A stretch of DNA of 64,000 bases from RGIG7300 sp045649645 (GTDB taxonomy: Bacteria; Bacillota; Clostridia; Oscillospirales; CAG-272). The notes beneath the pieces are model-generated. The model saw only the letters and a program-made list of their open reading frames with translations. It was not told the DNA's origin and did no database searches. Position numbers and translations under genes: made by a program. Shown here piece after piece: positions 60,447 through 64,000 of this stretch. The stretch covers positions 55,944 to 119,943 of the forward strand of contig JAZRQH010000172.1 of assembly GCA_045649645.1 (NCBI GenBank), given 5' to 3'. Every line of letters begins with the position of its first letter. Within the stretch, counting starts at the first letter, position 1.

Positions 60447-61469
60447 ATGTACTCTCAGCACAGCTCCGAAAATCCAATCCGAACAACCTTTAGCAAATTC
60501 CCCAGCACTTTTTCCCAAGTGAACTTCCCGACCGCAAAGAACGAAAGCCTTTCCCTGCTTTCCAGATTTGCCAAACCCATTAAATCAGTTTTCGTTATCC
60601 TTATGGCAGTTATCCTCTTTGTAGGAACTGTCATGGGAGCGTATTGTATCGAGGGGTCCATCAATGTCGGATTTACACCGGATTTTCAAAACAATCATAC
60701 GTCGTATTCTTCTGTAAACGCTCACTTTGGCAAATACAGCGATATGGTCACCGTTAAGCTTATAGTTCACGGTGTTCAGGAGTTCTCTGTATATACCGAC
60801 GTTGTGACCGTACAGGAGATAATCGACAAGCTGTCACTCACACTCGATGCTAACGATGTCATCAATTACCCTTCTGACGAAGAGGTATATGATGGCATGG
60901 AGATCCGCATTGACCGTGTTGAGTCTAAAACACACACAGAAACTGTTACAGTTCCCTACACGACCAAGATAATCGAATCCCAGACCATTCCCAAAGGTAC
61001 CCGCAAGGTACTTCAGGCCGGCTCAAACGGTACTTCTACTCAGTCAGTAACCGAGACATTCGTCAACGGTGAATTACAGAAGAAGGATGTTGTGACCGAG
61101 GCGGCTAACGTGGCTGCGGTTGAAGAGATCGTTGAGGTGGGTGTAGGCGGAACCTATACAGATGTCAACGGAAACAGCTACGCTTATTCTTATTACATTG
61201 ACGTAACAGCTACAGCGTACGGTACTCTTTCAGGTATTACCGCAACAGGCAAGGCGATAGAGCTTGGCATGATAGCGGTTGACCCCAGAGTTATTCCGCT
61301 TGGTACCAAGGTATATCTCACCGGCTCTTGGGGCGACATGGGTGTCTGCTCCGCAGAGGATACCGGAGGAGCTATCAAGGGTAACAAGATAGACGTATAT
61401 TTGGGCGATGATTACAATCTGCTCCGTCAGTTTGGCCGTCGTTCAATGCGAGTATATATACTCGACTGA
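60447..61469 (+). CDS. G5/3D-domain cell-wall protein (YabE/Rpf-like)
   Basis: 340-residue exported protein. An N-terminal cytoplasmic stretch with a membrane segment at about residues 48-70 (VFVILMAVILFVGTVMGAY), one DUF348-like domain (VKLIVHGVQEFSVYTDVVTV), a G5 domain (about 155-230: ESKTHTETVTVPYTTKIIES) and a C-terminal 3D domain with the three aspartates (VTATAYG...GMIAVDPRVIPLGTKVY...CSAEDTGGAIKGNKIDVY). 3D domains resemble MltA lytic transglycosylases, so it probably cleaves peptidoglycan during growth or spore germination. The ATG at 60447 is 8 bases from GGAGG; the ATG at 60441 is too close. Confidence 0.88.
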   Translation: MYSQHSSENPIRTTFSKFPSTFSQVNFPTAKNESLSLLSRFAKPIKSVFVILMAVILFVGTVMGAYCIEGSINVGFTPDFQNNHTSYSSVNAHFGKYSDMVTVKLIVHGVQEFSVYTDVVTVQEIIDKLSLTLDANDVINYPSDEEVYDGMEIRIDRVESKTHTETVTVPYTTKIIESQTIPKGTRKVLQAGSNGTSTQSVTETFVNGELQKKDVVTEAANVAAVEEIVEVGVGGTYTDVNGNSYAYSYYIDVTATAYGTLSGITATGKAIELGMIAVDPRVIPLGTKVYLTGSWGDMGVCSAEDTGGAIKGNKIDVYLGDDYNLLRQFGRRSMRVYILD

Positions 61470-61479
61470 TATGTATGAC

Positions 61480-61535
61480 AAAGGCGTCGTTTCGGAGCAA
61501 TTTTTGATTGCCCTTTTAAAACGACGCCTTTTTCA
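61480..61535 (+). terminator. Long-loop terminator after the 3D-domain gene
   Basis: Stem AAAGGCGTCGTTT / AAACGACGCCTTT around about 26 nt containing a small inner hairpin, followed by a T-run (TTTC). Serves the 3D gene and probably the convergent flippase gene. Confidence 0.75.
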
Positions 61536-63071
61536 TTATTTTATTGCATATCTGAACCATTTTATATCCCCGACGGTAACAGCACATGTACCTATAAGAA
61601 GCAAGATATATGTAATAACGGTTACACATATACCCATTATTCCAAAGCTTTTACCGCTTAAACCCACCAGCATATCACAAGACAACAACAGCTTAGATGC
61701 CGACGTTGCTCCCACAATGCACACAAGAGGCATAACAAGCCATTTGACTATCCTTATCCGTGTATTACAGCGTTTAAACAAGCGCACTATACTAAGTGAA
61801 GCATTTATCACTTCCATCACAAAGATAACTATAACATATCCGTATACGCCCCATATCGGGACAAGAAAGTACACCAGCGCAACGCTCATGGATGCGTCAA
61901 ATATATTGACCCGCATCGAATACAGCTGCTCACCCATCCCCTTAAGCATACCGTCTACCACATGGTCAAGGTACATAACAGGAATCAGGGGAGCCATTAT
62001 ACGAATGAATAAACCTGCTTCGGAGGAATTATAAATCATTCTTCCAAGCTCTCCCGAGAAGCATATCATTATGCCTGAGACACCTATAGCAAAGCACAGC
62101 GCTGTCTGAAAAACTCGTGAAACTATATTATCGACACGTTCATCCTCGCCTGCGGCAAGAGATTCGGCGATTTCAGGAACCAACAACCCGGCAAACGAGC
62201 TCATTATCGCCATCGGAAAGAGTATTATCGGCATTACCATTCCGTGGAGAGTTCCGTAGGAAGCAAGAGCCTTATCACCGCTTGAGCCGAACTTACGAAG
62301 ACCCGCAGGTATAAGCATATGCTCAACGCTCACAAGAGCGCTTCTTACATAAGCGCTGAGGGCAATGGGCAATGAGATAGACAAGAGCTTTTTACCCAGA
62401 TTTTTTTCAACAGCCCTTCCCTGTTTCACATGCTTTTTTATATCCGCTTTATAGAGGGTAAAGGATATTATAAAAGATGTGGCTTCACTTATCACAGTAC
62501 CGCCAATAAGAGCTGTGCATGCATAAGCAACTCCCTTGGGTAGCATAAGCGCAAGAAGCCTTACAGTAACCGAAATAGTTACAAACTGCCCACCCAACTG
62601 TACAAGAGAGCTTTTAAACACTCGTCTTACAGCGGTGAAATATCCCGAAAGTGCCGAAGATAGGGATATAAACGGCAGAGCTACGCTAAGCAACCTTAAA
62701 GGCATTACACACCGTTCGTCGCATAAAAGATATACCGATATCGGTCCTGCCAACAGATATAGCATAACCGTAGCCGAGCAGCCAAAGCAAAGGCTGTATG
62801 CGATACAGCGACGCATAACGGGACGTATATCGCACTCATTTCCCTTTCCAAGTGCCTCGGCAGTCATTCGGGTCGATGCGAGATTTATACCGGAGGTCGC
62901 AAAGGTTATCGCAAAGCCGCCAACACTCATTATAAGCGAATAAAGTCCTATACCGCCCGCTCCTATCTTACCGGTCACGTAGACGTTAAATCCTACCGAA
63001 ACAAATCTCATCACCAGAGACACGGCGGTCATAAGTAAAAGGTTATAAAACATAGCCTTAGTTCTTCTCAA
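61536..63071 (-). CDS. SpoVB/MurJ-like polysaccharide flippase (MOP superfamily)
   Basis: 511-residue polytopic membrane protein, about 12-14 spans. The N-terminus RRTKAMFYNLLLMTAVSLVM and the segment YSLIMSVGGFAITFATSGIN are typical of the SpoVB/Wzx-like branch; SALVSVEHMLIPAGLRKFGS is also typical. These proteins flip lipid-linked saccharides; in endospore formers SpoVB-type members serve spore cortex synthesis. With sigK in the window a cortex role is likely, but vegetative MurJ function cannot be excluded. The start is a TTG with GAGGTG 7 bases upstream. Confidence 0.82.
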   Translation of the reverse strand: MRRTKAMFYNLLLMTAVSLVMRFVSVGFNVYVTGKIGAGGIGLYSLIMSVGGFAITFATSGINLASTRMTAEALGKGNECDIRPVMRRCIAYSLCFGCSATVMLYLLAGPISVYLLCDERCVMPLRLLSVALPFISLSSALSGYFTAVRRVFKSSLVQLGGQFVTISVTVRLLALMLPKGVAYACTALIGGTVISEATSFIISFTLYKADIKKHVKQGRAVEKNLGKKLLSISLPIALSAYVRSALVSVEHMLIPAGLRKFGSSGDKALASYGTLHGMVMPIILFPMAIMSSFAGLLVPEIAESLAAGEDERVDNIVSRVFQTALCFAIGVSGIMICFSGELGRMIYNSSEAGLFIRIMAPLIPVMYLDHVVDGMLKGMGEQLYSMRVNIFDASMSVALVYFLVPIWGVYGYVIVIFVMEVINASLSIVRLFKRCNTRIRIVKWLVMPLVCIVGATSASKLLLSCDMLVGLSGKSFGIMGICVTVITYILLLIGTCAVTVGDIKWFRYAIK

Positions 63072-63152
63072 GTAAATTCACCTCATATAATTCTATGCGG
63101 TTGAAATATAAATAAGATATAAATAATTAATATAAGAGAGGTGTCCGACAAT

Positions 63153-64000
63153 GGAAATCAAAAACAGCTATCTTCAGAAGGTATACGAAGATACAGTTAA
63201 GCGTAATGCACACCAGCCCGAATTTCTTCAGACAGTCGAGGAAGTTCTCGCTACCCTGTCCCCCGTGGCAGATCAGCGCCCCGACCTCATCGCAGCAGGC
63301 GTATTTGACAGAATTCCCGAGCCCGAGAGAGCTATCAGCTTCCGTGTAAGCTGGGTAGACGACAACGGTAAGGTTCAGGTTAACCGCGGATACAGAGTTC
63401 AGTTCAACTCTGCTATCGGTCCTTACAAGGGCGGCCTTCGTTTCCATCCCACGGTAAATGAGTCTGTTATCAAGTTCCTCGGCTTTGAGCAGACCTTCAA
63501 GAACAGCCTTACAGGCCTTCCTATGGGTGGCGGTAAGGGCGGCTCCGACTTTGATCCTCAGGGCAAGTCCGACGCAGAGGTTATGCGCTTCTGTCAGAGC
63601 TTTATGACCGAGCTTGCTAAGCACATCGGCGCAGATACAGACGTTCCCGCAGGTGATATCGGTGTAGGCGCGCGTGAGGTAGGTTACCTCTTCGGTCAGT
63701 ACAAGAGACTCCGTAACGAGTTCACAGGCGTACTTACCGGTAAGGGCCGTTCCTACGGCGGTTCTCTTATCCGTCCCGAGGCAACAGGCTACGGCGCAGT
63801 TTACTATGCAGTAGAAATGCTCAAGTACTTCGGCGACGATATCAAGGGCAAGACCTTCGCTGTTTCCGGTTTCGGTAACGTTGCTTGGGGTACTGTTATG
63901 AAGATTAACGAGCTTGGCGGTAAGGTTGTTACAATCTCCGGTCCTGACGGATATATCTATGATGAAGACGGCGTTTCTACCGAAGAAAAGGTTAACTTTA
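63153..64000 (+). CDS. gdhA: Glutamate dehydrogenase, NADP type (3' end beyond window)
   Basis: Converts 2-oxoglutarate and ammonia to glutamate. 282 codons visible of about 445. Substrate-domain motifs: GYRVQFNSAIGPYKGGLRFH near residue 80, GLPMGGGKGGSDFDP near residue 122 (catalytic Lys), PAGDIGVGAREVGYLFGQYK near residue 165, and the Rossmann entry FAVSGFGNVAWG near residue 245. Codon use resembles alaS and the ribosomal genes, so it is probably highly expressed. GAGAGG lies upstream of the ATG; a weak candidate -35 TTGAAA at 63101-63106 lacks a convincing -10. Confidence 0.96.

Overview
The window reads as chromosomal DNA of a low-to-mid GC, endospore-lineage member of the Clostridia, most like the gut Ruminococcaceae/Oscillospiraceae. 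That placement is inference. It rests on the sporulation sigma factor SigK, WhiA, a SpoVB-like flippase, a BspA-type leucine-rich surface protein, a SAM-I riboswitch, pyrophosphate-type phosphofructokinase, and standard sigma-A promoters with strong GGAGG ribosome sites. There are no phage or IS genes, no CRISPR array, and I recognise no tRNA or rRNA. No stretch longer than about 270 bases lacks a gene.

Layout. 1-7.2 kb (minus): recD2 (cut by the window edge) behind metK, which has a textbook SAM-I riboswitch; then serA, serC, a nitroreductase and PPi-phosphofructokinase. 7.3-13 kb: cca (plus) converges on sigK (minus), then a plus operon ppx, SPOUT methyltransferase, acyltransferase-like protein and zinc-ribbon membrane protein. 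13-24.6 kb (minus): a cysteine-rich protein with a sigma-K-like promoter, a 1520-residue LRR surface protein, a small P-loop protein, pgi, a D,D-carboxypeptidase, a DUF4430-like lipoprotein and a class A PBP. 24.7-38.9 kb (minus): 14 tightly packed housekeeping genes behind one promoter: nusB, TsaD-like paralog, xseA, xseB, ispA, tlyA, nadK, argR, recN, tyrS, murB, a stand-alone RapZ C-terminal domain, whiA and dnaE.

39.4-48.95 kb (minus): eight packed genes from one promoter: two M16 peptidase-like proteins, lgt, folD, then an AsnB-type amidotransferase, an ATP-grasp ligase resembling D-aspartate ligase, an aspartate/glutamate racemase and MurE. The last four look like a complete module for making an L-Lys(D-iso-Asn)-type peptidoglycan cross-bridge: racemise Asp, ligate D-Asp to the stem peptide, amidate it, and build the stem with a MurE whose DNPR motif reads DNPG. 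This is the most interesting system in the window. 49-51.2 kb (minus) is a ComEC whose C-terminal nuclease-like domain has lost its metal ligands.

51.3-55.5 kb (plus): an ECF sigma factor with an ECF-type promoter, a one-TM partner protein and a lipoprotein, followed by an MBOAT/DHHW pair for O-acylation of a surface polymer. 55.6-64 kb: alaS, a minus-strand S1-domain protein, rplM-rpsI, a G5/3D cell-wall protein, a SpoVB-like flippase (minus) and the start of gdhA. A large share of the window serves the cell envelope (MurB, MurE, PBP, D,D-carboxypeptidase, flippase, cross-bridge module, 3D protein, Lgt, MBOAT).
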